From NCBI RefSeq assembly GCF_008728515.1, contig NW_022167418.1, positions 75,933 through 139,932 of the forward strand: a stretch of DNA of 64,000 bases, in the 5' to 3' direction. Shown here piece by piece: positions 45,619 through 57,605 of this stretch. A program made the position numbers and the translations under genes. The stretch comes from Papio anubis. Taxonomy: Eukaryota; Chordata; Mammalia; Primates; Cercopithecidae. Every line of letters starts with the position of its first letter. Within the stretch, counting starts at the first letter, position 1. The notes beneath the pieces were generated by a model. It did not search any database and was not told where the DNA came from. It was given only the letters and a program-made list of their open reading frames with translations.

Positions 45619-48600
45619 TGGGCTCTTTTTTGATTCCATATAAATTGTAAAAGTTTTTCCTAATTCTGTGAAGAATGTCAGTGTCATTGAATCTATAAAT
45701 TACTTTGGGCCAAATGGCCATTTTCACAATATTGATTCTGTCTATCCATGAGCATGGAATGTTTTTCCATTTGTTTGTGTCCTCTAATTTCTTTGAGCAG
45801 TGTTTTGTAGTTCTCCTTGAAAACGTCCTTCACTTCCCGTGTTAGCTGTAATTCCTAGGTATTTTATCTTTTTGTAGCAATTGTGAACGGGAGTTCATTC
45901 ACAATTCATGATTTGGTTCTCTGCTTACCTATTGTTTGTATATGGGAATGATAGCAATTTTTGCAGATTGATTTTGTATCCTGGGACTTTGCTGAAGTTG
46001 TTTATCAGCTTAAGAAGCTTTTGGACTGAGGCAATGGGGTTTTCTAGATATAGGATCACGTCATCTGAACAGAAAGACAATTTTACTTCCTCTCTTCCTA
46101 TTTGAATACTTCTCTTGCCTGATTGCCCTGGCCAGAGGTTCCAATGCTATGTTGAATAGGAGTGGTGAGAGTGGATATCCTTGTGTTGTGCCGATTTTCA
46201 ACAGGAATGCTTCCAGCTTTTGTCCATTCAGTATGATATTGGCTGTCGGTCTGTCATATATGGCTCTTATTATTTTGAGGTATGTTCCTTCAATACCTAG
46301 TTTATTGAGAGTTTTTAACTTGAAAGCGTGTTGAATTTTATTGAAGGCCTTTTTCTGCATCTATTGAGATAATCATGTGGTTTTTGTCTTATTTCTGTTT
46401 ATCTGATGAATTACATTTACTGATTTATGTATGTTGAATCAACCTTGCATCCCAGGGATGAAGCCAACTTGATCATGGTGGATAAGCTTTTGGATGTGCT
46501 GCTGGATCTAGTTTGTCAGTATTTGGTTGAGGATTTTAGCATTTATGTTCATCAAGGGTATTGGCCTGAAGTTGTATCTCTGCCAGGTTTTGCTATCAGG
46601 ATGATGCTGGCTTCATAGAATGAGCTAGGGAGGGGTCCCTCTGCAATTTTTTGGAATAGTTTCAGTAGAAATGGTCCAGCTCTTCTTTGTACCTTTTGGT
46701 AGAATTCAGCTATGAATCTGGTGCTGCATTTTTATTGGTTGGTAGGCTATTTATTACTGCCTCAATTTCAGAACTTGTTATTGGTCTATTCAGAGATTCA
46801 ATTTCTTCCTGGTGCAGTCTTGGGAGTGTGTATGTGTCCAGGAATTTATCCATTCCTTCTAGATTTTCTAGTTTATGTGCACAGAGGTGTTTACAGTATT
46901 TTCTGATGGTTGTTTGTATTTCTGTGAGGTCAGGGTAATATCCTCTTTGTCTTTTGTGATTGTGTTTGTTTGGATCTTCTCTCTTTTCTTTATTGGTCTA
47001 GCTAGCAGTCTATCTTGTTGATTAATTAAAAAAACAACTGCTAGATTCGTTGATCTTTTGAATGTTTTTTTCATGTCTGAATCTCCTTCAGTTTAGCTCT
47101 GATCTTGGCTATTTCTTGTTTTCTGCTAGCTTTGGGGTTGGTTTTCTCTTGGTTCTCCAGTTCTTTTAGTCGTGATGCTAGGTTGTTAACTTGAGATCTT
47201 TTTATCTCTTTTATGTGGGCATTTAGTCCTATAAATTTCCCTCTTAACACTGCCTTAGCTATGTCCCAGAGATTCTGGTATGTTGCATCTTTGTTCTCAT
47301 TAACTTCAAAGAACTTCTTAATTTCTTCCTGAATTTCATTATTTACCCAAAAGTTATTCAGGAGCAGGTTATTCAAATTCCATGTAATTGTATGATTTTG
47401 AATGAATTTCTTATTCTTGATTTCTAATTTTATTGTCCTGTGGTCCAAGAGATTGGTTATTATGATTTCAGTTCTGCATTTGCTGAGGAATGTTCTGTGT
47501 TCAATTGTATGATCAATTTTAGAGTATATACCATGTGACAATGAAAAGAATGTGTATTCTGTTGTTTTGGGTGGAGAATTCTGTAGATATCTATAAGGTC
47601 CATTTGATCCAGTGCTGAGTTCAGGTCTTGAGTATCTTTGTTAATTTTCTGCCTCAATGATCTGTATTAATACTGTCAGTGGGGTGTTAAAGTCCTCCAC
47701 TGTCATTGTATGAGAGTCTAAGTCTCTTTGAAGGTCTCTAAGAAGTTGCTTTATGAATCTGGGTGCTCCTGTGTTGGGTGCATATATATTTAGGATAGGT
47801 AGGTCTTCTTACTGAATTGAACCCTTTATCATTATGTAACACTCGTCCTTTTCTTTTTTTAATCTTTGTTGGTTTAGTCTGTTTTGTCTGACATTAGGAT
47901 TGCAACTCCTATTTTTTTCACTTTTCCATTTTCTTGGTAGTTTCTTTTTCCATCTCTTTACTTTGAGACTATGGGTGTCATTGCAAGTGAGATGCATCTC
48001 TTGAAGACAGTATACCAATGGGTCTTGGTTCTTTACTCAGCATGCCACTCTGTGCCTTTTAATTGGGGCATTTACCCCATTTACATTCATGGTTAGTATT
48101 GTTATGTGTGGATTTAATCCTGTCATGATGTTAGCTGGTTCGTATGGGCACTTGTTTATGTGGTTGTTTTATAGTGTCACTGGTTTGTGTGTTTTTGTAG
48201 TGGCTGGCAATGGTTTTTCCTTTCCATATTTAGTGCTTCCTACAGGAGCTCTTGTAAGGCAGGTCTGGAGGTAACTAATTCCCACAGCATTTGCTTGTCT
48301 GAAAAGGACATTATTTCTCCTTCACTTATGAAGCTAGTTTGGCGAGAAATGAAATTCTAGGTTGGAATTCACTTTCTTTAATAATGTTGAATATTGGCCC
48401 CCAGTCTCTTCTGGCTTGTAGGGTTTCTTCTGAGAAGCCCTTTGTTAGTCTGATGGACTTCCATTTATAGGTGCAGGTGACCTGACCTTTCTCTCTAGCT
48501 GCCTTTAACTTAATTTTTTCTTTCATTTTGACCTTAGAGAATCTGATGGCTATGTGTCTTGGGATGATCTTCTTGTGTGAAATATCTTATTGGAGTTCTC

Positions 48601-49209
48601 TGCCTTCCTGAATTTGAATGTTGACCTCTTTAGCTAAGTTGAGGAAGTTCTTATGAATGATATGCTGAAATATGTTTTCCAAGTTGCTTTTACTCACCCC
48701 ATCTCTTTCAGGGACACCAATGAGTCACAGAGTTGGTTTCTTTAAATAATCCTGTATTTCTCAGATATTTTGTTTGCTGCTTTTTATTCTTTTTTCTCTA
48801 TTCTTTTCTGACTGTCTTATTTCAGAAGCCAGTCTTCAAGCTCTGAGATTCTTTCCTCCATGTGGTCTATTCTGCTATTAACACTTGTGATCACACTGTA
48901 AAATTATTGTAGCATGTTTTTCAGCTCTATCAAGTTGATTATGTTTCTTTCTATAGTGGCTATTTTGTCTGTCAGCTTTTACATCATTTTATTGTGATTC
49001 TTACCTTCCTTCAATTGGGTTTCAATGTACTCCTGAATCTCAATGATACTCATTTCTATCCATATTCTGAATTCTATTTCTATCATTTCAGCCATCTCAG
49101 CCTGGTTCAGAACCCTTGCTGGAGAAGTGGTGCAGTCATTTGGAGCAAAGAAGGCACGCTGGCTTTTTGAGTTGTCAGGATTCTTGAGCTGGTTCTTTCT
49201 CATTTTTGT

Positions 49210-50871
49210 GGGCTTAGGTTCCTTCAGTCGTTGAAGTGCTGACCTTTGAATGGTTATTTCTTTTATCCTATTTGATGACCTTGAAGGTTTGATTGTGGTA
49301 TAAGGTAGATTTAGCCAACTGGCTTTGTTTCTGGAAGATTCTAGGGGGCCAACGCTCAGTTCCCAACTCCTGGACTGCGAGCTCTAACTCTGAGGGACTT
49401 GTACTGGGCCCTGACTTTGTTCTCTGGCTCCTCAAGGTTAGCAATCCACTGTCCTGGGGGAGCTGAGTTGCTCCCAGACCACTGGTCACTACACTCTGAT
49501 GGGTGGTGTCGGTCAAAGCATTTCATAGTGCAGTGACAGCAGGATCCATCTTTGTTCACACAGGCCAGCAGCAGCAGCAGCAGCAGCAGCAGCAATAGCA
49601 ATGTGTTGGGGTGCACACTCATTGGCTGAAGCAGGGTGCTAGTGGATGCCAGGGTTCCTGTTTTCATATGGGCATTCATCACAGTGGCGGAGGCAATATG
49701 GCTCCAGGACTGATGGGTTGGGGGGGGGGGGTCCCTGCTGGTGATTGCAGGCGGTTGCACTGTTGGTAGTGTTGGCACGGGGTTGGGGCGCTGGAGGGCA
49801 CAGGACCGTGTGTGATCTATGCACTGCAGGCAGGGATAGTCACTCAGGGCAGGGGATGGTCTGCTGTTCTCCATGCTTAGCTTCACTCCCACAGCAGCAG
49901 CTTTGGCGGGAGGGTGGGGTGCTGGCGGTGGTGGGGCTGGCTAGCTGGGTAAGTGCCTGCCAAGGCTCCAACTGCAAAGATGGTTAGTGGTGGGGAGTGC
50001 TGTGGGGGAGCGGAGTGCACTTCTGCCCTAGCAATGGCAGGGCAGGATGCATACACACAGACACACACACCCTGTTAGGGCAAGGAAAGCAAAACCCACC
50101 CATACACACGTGTGCCGGCAACATGATTGGGGGATTGCTGTGGGCCTGGGGGAAGACGGGTGTGGAGAGGGAGCAGGCAGAGCGGCCGGGTTGGCCCTGG
50201 GGACTGCTCCACTGGAGCTCTCCACCAGTCAAGCATGATCCACCAGTGCAGGAGCTATAAGGCAGGCCACCAGAACACTGGAGGATGCCCTGCAAGCAGA
50301 TGTGGCAAGGCTGGGGCAAGAGAAGCCAGCAGACCAAGAGGTGCTCAAGCTGGTCTGGCCCCGTCTGATGGGCAAGACTGACCTGCAGAGTTCAGGTCTG
50401 ACAGTTCTCCTGAGGCTCAAGTCTCCTATGGGAGCAAGCCAAGCCTAGGAGGATGGCTGTCCCTGGCCGTGTTCTGCTACAGATGCTCTGACGCCAAACC
50501 CTCTGGGCTCCACATCAGCTGGCTTGCTGTCCCTACCACTTCTCTAAGCAGTCTCCCTATCAACTCGAGTATCTGTGGGGGTTGAGGAGTCTCCTCCTGC
50601 ACTGAGGCCCATGGTGAGGGCCGGTTGCTCCTTGCCAGTTCAACTGGCCCATTCTCCTTGAGTCGTTGGGAACCAGGAACAAGTCCTGGTGCACCATAGC
50701 CCTGGGCAGGGTTCCCGGCTTTTTCCCACTTCAGCCCAGCTTCTGTGTTTTCCCTGTGACCACACTTGGTGCCTTCCCTCTGAAGATCTGTTAGGAGTAC
50801 GCCAGTCACCTCAGTCCCTCCGTGGCAGCTGTTCCACTTGGCTTTGTCTAGTCCGCCATCTTGCCCTCTCC
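49210..50871 (-). promoter_or_regulatory. L1 5' UTR with YY1 site at 50855-50863
   Basis: GC-rich 1.66-kb leader of the 45619-50871 L1. gccatcttg (50855-50863) is the YY1 motif at the promoter start. Inside are a CAG-type run at 49566-49594 and a 13-14 base G-run at about 49719-49732. Large open frames here on both strands (for example 178 codons at 49892-49356) come from GC-rich non-coding leader. Confidence 0.7.
49566..49594. repeat. (CAG)n trinucleotide run in L1 5' UTR
   Basis: Nearly ten CAG units on the plus strand (CTG on the L1 sense strand) then caatag. Confidence 0.93.
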
Positions 50872-50979
50872 TCTGTTTTTCAAATTTTAACACTGAGATT
50901 CAAATATATATTTAACTAGTTTCTTTACTCTCTGCTGTTTTGTCCCCTCATTAGTACATATATATATGTATGTATTTAT
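50872..50979. other. spacer with TA-rich microsatellite
   Basis: TA-rich stretch tacatatatatatgtatgta at 50956-50975. Nothing else. Confidence 0.4.
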
Positions 50980-51870
50980 ATATGAGGTATCATTTATACG
51001 CTGTAATTTTCATCTTTAGTTTTGTGAGTTCTGCCAAAAGCACATGATTGTGTAACTGCCCCCACAATCAAGATACAGAACTGTTCCATCACCCAAATAA
51101 TCCTTTCATGCCCCATTGTTGTCAATCTCTCATCCCCACTACACATCCTCTGGCAATCTGTTTCTGTGCCTATAGTTTTTGCCTTTCTAGAATGTAAAAT
51201 GGAATCATACAGCATGTAGCCTTTTGGGTCTGGCTTCTTTCACTTAGCATAATGCATTTGAGATTCATGCACATGTTCTACATACTAGTAAATCATTTAT
51301 TTTTATTGTTGAGTAGCATTTCATCCTTTTTGTTTTGTATCTCACATTTCCTCTTGGAAACATTTTTTATTTTGCCACAGTAATTATTTCAGGGAGGGGT
51401 CTATAGTTGGTAAACATTTAAAGTTCTTATTTGCATGAAAATGTTTTTATTTATACTTGCATCTGAATGATATTTTAACTGGTATATATTTTAGCTTAAT
51501 ATCATTTTGCTCAAATCTTTGTAGGTATTCTGTACTTTCTTCCAGCATCGAGTGCTGCCTAATGATATCATCTGATGCCAATCTGATTCTAGTTCCTTTA
51601 TAAGCAACTTGTGCAAATTTTATTTTTAGAAACTTTCAATATTTTCTACTTATTGTTTGAGTTCAGAGATTTCACCGTGACATAGTTCTTTACTCATTAT
51701 GCTTAGCCATTGGTGGGTCATTTCAACTGATCACTTGAGTTCTTATTCAGTTTTGTGAAGTGTTCATTGCGCTCTCGCTTTTCCGTCATATTTTCTTCCT
51801 GGAATTCGTTTTGAAGTGAAGACAAACTATCTAAATTGATCTTCCATATCCTTTAACATTTCTCTATTTT
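50980..51870 (-). mobile_element. old L1M 3' region
   Basis: Reverse-complement L1M text: ccacaatcaagatacagaac, ggaatcatacagcatgtagc, tctggcttctttcacttagc, then tctttgtaggtattctgtac and the cttccagcatcgagtgctgc area. Diverged; continuity past 51380 is less certain. Confidence 0.65.
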
Positions 51871-52609
51871 CTACCTCTCTGTTTTTTGTTCTAATTTTGA
51901 ATGCTGGACATTAAAAATAATTTATTTGCTTTTTAGCCATATTCAGTCTATTACTTAACCATTCTGCCAAATTATTTGTTCTGCTATCATATTCTTGATT
52001 CCTAATCCTGTTTTTTTTCCCTGCTTCATTTTCTGTCACATTATGCTTTTAAAATAATGCAATATAATTTCAAATAAGCTCCATGGGAGCAAGTAACAGG
52101 TGTTGCTGCTGTTGTTTTTTCTGAAGGTGGAGGGGTGGGGTTATATCACCATGGCATTTACTACCACAATTTGGAGACTGAAACATAGTAGGAGGTGTAT
52201 AGTGAATATTTTTTAAATGAATGAGTATATAAATTCTAGTAAGAATTTGAAATACATATTTTATATTTCTTGGATTGCCTTTATGAAGGATCAGTTTTCT
52301 TGGTGCCTTCACTTGGATCTTTCTTCTTTTCTCCAAATGTTTGTCATCTTTGGTTCATATGTATTATTAAAGATTAAGTTTAGTATTATGGCTGGCTGGC
52401 ATGAGAGTCCTCTGGAGATGAGTACTTTTTTTTTCTTAGCAAGTTTCACTTCAGTATTGGAGGGCTTCTTATTTGGGTTCTTTACATGTGAGCTGACCAT
52501 GTCAACTAGCATATTCCACTTTAAGATGCCACACACTTGAAAAAGTGAAGCATGTTAGGGACACCCTCCCCACCCCCTTTATGAAAATAAATCCTATGTT
52601 GAAAGTAAT
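51871..52609. other. unique sequence
   Basis: No recognised repeat or gene. Overlapping frames on both strands at 52070-52540 have no domain. Confidence 0.4.
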
Positions 52610-52925
52610 AGTGACTAAAGGCTCAGGCTTCAGATTAGCCCATCTGTATCAATATTCCAATTTATTTCAAACTTTATTAACTTGTGAAAGTTACTTAAAC
52701 TCTCTTGTGCCTTGTTTCTTCATCTGGAAAATGAGGATAAAGGAGTACTTAAACTCTTTTATTATTGTTCCTTCTCTCTCTCTCTTTCTATATATATATA
52801 TGTGTATATATATAAAAATAGGAATATATATGTGCCAAAAGAGAGAGAGATATAAACTTAAAACAGTGACTGACACTTAATAAAGGCTCAATAAATGCTG
52901 CTGTTGTAATTATTAGTGTTATTAC
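52610..52925 (+). mobile_element. MIR SINE split by a dinucleotide repeat block
   Basis: MIR text aacttgtgaaagttacttaa and cttcatctggaaaatgagga precede the simple repeats; the MIR end gactgacacttaataaaggc and tcaataaatgctgctgttgt follows. So a (TC)n-(TA)n-(GA)n block grew or inserted inside the MIR. Confidence 0.8.
52773..52856. repeat. (TC)n(TA)n...(TA)n(GA)n imperfect palindrome
   Basis: tctctctctctctttctata on the left is mirrored by ccaaaagagagagagatata on the right, with alternating TA in between; the block can fold into a long imperfect hairpin. Confidence 0.85.
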
Positions 52926-53039
52926 TATTTTCTTCCTGGACAGAACTATCTGTCCTTTAACTTTCTAGCAATGTTTGCTGGAGAACTGATGTCACCTCAA
53001 ATTTTATTCCACTTCTTTCCCTGTTCTGGCAAATTATAC

Positions 53040-53165
53040 TTAAGACTAGTTTCATCACTTGCAAAATGAGGATAAAAATAATGCCAACTTAATATGACTG
53101 CATTATTTAATTTTATAAAATGCTTAGAAAATTGCCTGGCATGCAGTAAATGCTATGTAAGCCTT
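53040..53165 (+). mobile_element. MIR SINE fragment
   Basis: gtttcatcacttgcaaaatg, aggataaaaataatgccaac and attgcctggcatgcagtaaa follow MIR 3'-half order. Confidence 0.7.
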
Positions 53166-53479
53166 TAATATATAAAATAGAGATGTATGCCAGAAGATTA
53201 GTCTCTGTTTTCTACTATATTCATCTCAGCTTTTACTGTTTATTAGGATCATTCAGGTTCTAGTATTTCCCTTCTTCTCACTTCTTTTCAGGCTGATGTT
53301 CCCACGTGAGTTTCTGCTCAATCTCACCTATAATTCTGCCACTGGAATTATCTAATTATCTTCTTTCAAACTGTACTCTCACTTCAGATCTTCTAAAGTA
53401 CCCTATTTATTTTTTACATCCACTCGCCAGCCCTTTTGGCTTCTTCCAGTGGAAATTTGTCCTCTATTATTTTTGTAAC

Positions 53480-53590
53480 GTGTGATGGACTCAGAGAAGT
53501 TAAACTTGCCTATGTCACACAATTATTAAGAACAAGAATTCAAATGCAGAATGTCTGACTGCAAATCGTTTGAATCCTGACAACTCCCCA
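53480..53590 (-). mobile_element. possible MIR fragment
   Basis: cagagaagttaaacttgcct, tgtcacacaattattaagaa and gcagaatgtctgactgcaaa follow reverse-complement MIR order. Confidence 0.6.
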
Positions 53591-53599
53591 TAGGTCACG

Positions 53600-56359
53600 T
53601 TGTTTCATACTACCTCTGAACACTGTATATTCTCATAATGCACATAGCTTTATGTTTTGTAAGTAGTTTTCAATAATTTCTCACTAACATCTACTTGCTC
53701 TTTCTTAGTAGTTATAATGTTTTTGTCTTCCTTTTTTAGTACATAGGCTTCACTATCACCTCATTTCCATAGCACATAAATTGTATGTGTCATTTCAATT
53801 GTGAACTCTCAGAAGTGAATTGCTACTGAAAATAGCACATCATTTTCCATGTTTAGTTTCAAAAATTTCTCATTTTGAAAAAGTAGGTTTCCAAATATTG
53901 TTTCTTTAAATAGTTACCCATACAGACCTCACCTCCATAAACTTTTATCTTAAAAAAAAAGGCTGCCAAGTTAGACTACATGAATAGCTCTTTTAAAGTT
54001 ACTGGATAAAAGTTTAAATTACCAGAAGATGCATCATTATGGGTTATTATTTGAGAATTCTTTGACTTGTATAACATGATGCTACTCTCAGAGGAATACA
54101 GATTAGAATGGAAGCCAGATGTGTTTTTCAAGACTAGATTGAAAAAATGAGTAGAAAATTAATATAAGAATGATCTAAGGAGTTTTCTAGAAACCTGAAG
54201 CATGGGTATGACAGAAAAAGCATTTCTGTGTGTGTGTGTGTGGGTGTGTATATCTGTGTGTGGGGGATGTGGGGAGAAAGGGAGTGAAAGTAAGCAAATG
54301 AGAGAGGGAGCTAGGAAAAAATTATAACAGTGGAAAATAAAAATGCAGACAAAGGGAAGGAGGATGGATAGGATAAAAAAAAGTTGCAGAATTGAAAATA
54401 GAACCCTGTAAAAAAATTCCCAAATCTTTGTAAATATTTGGTATCACCAAGGTAATAGTACAATATAATTTTATCTGTAAACCAAGGAAGTGAAAAACAG
54501 AAAAAAAAGATGATTTCTCATTCTAAAAGGGATAAATTAAGTACTAACGAGATGAGGAACATTGTTGAAAGAAAAGAAGTCCCCTTTAAAATCAAAATAT
54601 ATTCTAGGTATGCTAAAATAATCCAAAAATGTTATATATTTCATTCTTTCTTGTCCACCTTTTTGAGAAATAAAATGAACAATGATATTTTTGATACTTC
54701 AGAGTTTGCATTCTGCTTTTATATTTGATGACATTGGAAATAAGGTATATTTATTGTCACAATATGTCAACATGCTGAGTGGCATAAAATGAAATGGAAG
54801 GCATAAAGAAGGCAATCAAGGTAAAGGATGAGTACATATAAAAAATTTCATTACCATTTTTGAAGCAGACTTTTACTTAATCCTTTAGTTTTACTAAGAA
54901 CTAGAATTATCCCCTTTAATTTTATTTATTCAAGGCAAAAATAATAAATATTATCCTAATAAACCATGTATTTTTAGCATAATTTAAAATATGGCAAAAG
55001 TTCTTATATTTGGAATCTCTCAATTCAGAATTTGTTACCATTCAAATTGGGTTTTGAATTCAAACTTGTCTTTTTTGCTTTGCAGACATTTCCAAAATTG
55101 TGCAAAAATAATAGGATATATCAATTGTTATGGAGAATTTTAAATATTTTAGAGAGAAAGCAATTTTCAAACATCTTTCAGTACTTTTACATCCTCATTT
55201 GCAGATAAGCTAATAAGCTATTTCCATATTATTTTATTGATTCAATTAAACCAGGCGACAGTTTGATTTATTACACATACAGTACTTGGCATTAAGAAGC
55301 AATATTTCTTCTAAAACATGCTATAATTTTGTATTTGTACTTATTCAGCAGCTTTCTAAGCTCATGCTACAATGTTTCCAACTTCCAAACTACTTAGGCT
55401 AAGAAATCAAAGCTATAATCATGTGTAGCCAAAAAAATTATATTAGAAAAAAATCAGTCTTATTTTATTGTTCTTCTGGGCACTGTAAAATGACTAATAT
55501 AATTTTTGCCAAATTAGCCATTTTTTCTTGGCATTAGACAAGATTTTAGTTTTAACATATTCTTTTTGTTGAGCAATACAGGGTGGTGTTATAATCTGAT
55601 ATGAGCAACTCTGCTACTATGTTTCCCTGCTAACATCCTGCTATGGAAAGAAGTATAGCTTTCAGGAATATGAAAGCAATTTTCTTTCAGGTAAAATAAC
55701 CAGAGAGGGTACTAAGGATTAAACTTTTTTCAAAATATCAACACTGTTATTCTTACAATTTTTTTTCTCCATGTCACAAGAATTGATTTGAATACTAAGT
55801 ACATTAACTTATATTTTGGCAACTTTGAAACCCATTTATAGCTGAAATCAAAGAATAAATCAGTTTTAGGTTTTCACAATAAAGTCCCATAATATAGTTT
55901 GACTTCTGATATTTTTCATGTATTACATTACTGGGGCCTATGATATGCTGGTTGTCAGAGACATCCTTAATTAGAAAAATGAGGGAGGATGGCCCTTATT
56001 ATTTTCATTAAAATGCATAGTTAATAAAAACTTTCCTTTTGCACCAGATATCCTTAAAAAGAGATATTGTTTCTACTTCCACACTTGTGTGGAAATTTAA
56101 TTTCAAGATGCTTCTTGGTTCTCATTCAAAGGAGTAAAAGGTCCAGATCTCTCTGATCCAGAATGAATTGGCCCTTGGGTGATAGCATTTCTCTCAGCCA
56201 AACTTTCCAGTTGTCTGATTTTCCCCTCTAATCATGGTCTTCTCCCAGTCTCCCTTAGCTCAGCAAATGACATCACCATTTATCTAGTTACAAATATTGG
56301 ACATCTGGAATTTAACCTTGACTCCTCTTTGTCTCTTACATTGAATCAGGCTTTGTCCC
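53600..56359. other. long unique AT-rich stretch
   Basis: 2.7 kb without recognised repeats or genes. A GT microsatellite lies at 54226-54262. A 72-codon plus frame at 54510-54728 has no domain or splice context. Confidence 0.4.
54226..54262. repeat. (GT)n microsatellite
   Basis: About nine GT units followed by interrupted GT/GGGT and TATC, then four more. Confidence 0.9.
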
Positions 56360-56736
56360 TGATATGGTTTGGCTCTCTGTCTTCACCCAAATCTCATCTT
56401 GAATTGTACTCCCATAATTCCCACATGTTGTGGGAGAGACCTCGTGGGAGATAACTGAATCATGGGAGCAGTTTCCCCCATACTGTTCTCATGGTAGTGA
56501 ATAAGTCTTACGAGATCTGGTGGTTTTGTAAGAGGTTTCCACTTTTGATTCTCTCTCATTCTCTCTCTTTACCTGCTACCATCTGTGTAAGACCTGCCAT
56601 GCTCCTCCTTGCCTTCCACCATGATCATGAGGCCTCCCCAGCCATGTGGAACTGTAGGTCGATTAAACCTCTTTCTTTTGTAAATTGCCCAGTTGCTGGT
56701 ATGAATTTATCAGCAGCATGAGAACAGACTAATACA
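56360..56736 (+). mobile_element. THE1/MST solo LTR (ERVL-MaLR)
   Basis: Starts tgatatggtttggctctctg and ends agaacagactaataca, the full THE1/MSTA LTR order on the plus strand. Flanks gtccc (56355-56359) and gtctc (56737-56741) agree at 4 of 5, a worn TSD. Same family as the LTRs of the THE1 at 21727. Confidence 0.93.
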
Positions 56737-56799
56737 GTCTCCAACATACATCTACCTACTCCTTTCCATCTCCCCTACCATAATTAGTCTAAGATATCA

Positions 56800-57400
56800 T
56801 CTCTGACCTGTATTTCAATCATGGCCTCCTAACCAGTCTCCTTACTTCAACTTTTGCCATCTCCCAAACATTCTCCAAAAAATTTTCAGAATGATTATAC
56901 CCATTATACTTGCTAATTATAACTTATTATGCTTAGGATCAAAAGTCTTTAATGTTGGTATCAAGGTCTTAGGTACATTGGTCTTGTACTGCCCAACTTT
57001 CCCTTTGTTCAGTATGCTCTAGTTATACTACATTTTGGTTTCTAGAACACAACAAGCTCATTTTCACCTCATAACTTTGGCTCTCGTTACCTTTATCTAG
57101 AATGCTCTACCTCCACTTTGGATTTCTTTTTATTTATCAGATCTCAGCTTAAATGACAATTCTACAGAAAGACATTTTGTAATGAGATTTGAAACATCCT
57201 TCTCCTTTCTGTGTTATTTGACTTCATAGTAACCTATTTATTTCCTCCTGAAATAGCCATCAGAGTTATTTTTAATGTCTATTATCTGTCCCCTCCTCCA
57301 ATAATTTAGGCTCTAAGTCAGGCACCTTGCTTATCTTATTGAACAGTATGTCATAGTGCACACTATCTAAATACAGAGTAAGTGCTGATTTAAAATAATT
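56800..57400 (+). mobile_element. L2 LINE 3' region
   Basis: L2 landmarks in order: ctttatctagaatgctctac, tcagatctcagcttaaatga, aaagacattttgtaatgaga, ttaggctctaagtcaggcac, cagagtaagtgctgattta. Diverged. Confidence 0.7.
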
Positions 57401-57524
57401 AGCTGAGTTATCAGTTAAATAGGACCAAGGACTTTATTGCATCATTAAAAACTCAATATGTAAAATTTCAAAGGAAATGTCTGATAATTGGTTACATGAC
57501 TCTTGGGTTCCTCATGCAGACTGA

Positions 57525-57534
<10 letters not shown>

Positions 57535-57564
<30 letters not shown>
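57535..57564. repeat. (GA)n microsatellite
   Basis: Fifteen GA units, then G/A-rich text to about 57605 (purine tract on the plus strand). It makes an Arg/Glu-rich frame at 57496-57867 that I do not consider a gene. Confidence 0.92.
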
Positions 57565-57567
<3 letters not shown>

Positions 57568-57605
57568 GGAGATAGTGAGGGAGAGAAGGTAGAGAGGGAG
57601 AGAAT

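Larger units (their letters stand above)
45619..50871 (-). mobile_element. L1 with intact 5' end but missing 3' end
   Basis: Minus-strand L1 of L1PB/older L1PA age. From right to left: a long 5' UTR (50871 down to ~49210), ORF1 (~49203-48300), a short inter-ORF part, ORF2 (~48250-45619) cut at the text gggctcttttttgattcc, so the last part of ORF2, the 3' UTR and the A-tail are absent. ORF1 pieces are visible as an N-terminal frame (49203-48979, starting MRKNQLKNPDNSKSQ) and a C-terminal one (48526-48326, including ETLQARRDWGPIFNI). ORF2 has a 156-codon endonuclease-end/RT frame at 47541-47071 and another at 46360-46061. All are broken. L1s normally lose 5' ends, so a later deletion or rearrangement removed the 3' side. 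Confidence 0.92.

Noticed and set aside
49356..50893. Many long frames on both strands at 49.3-50.9 kb
   Set aside because: GC-rich L1 5' UTR has few stops; nothing resembles a protein family, and ORF1 lies further left.
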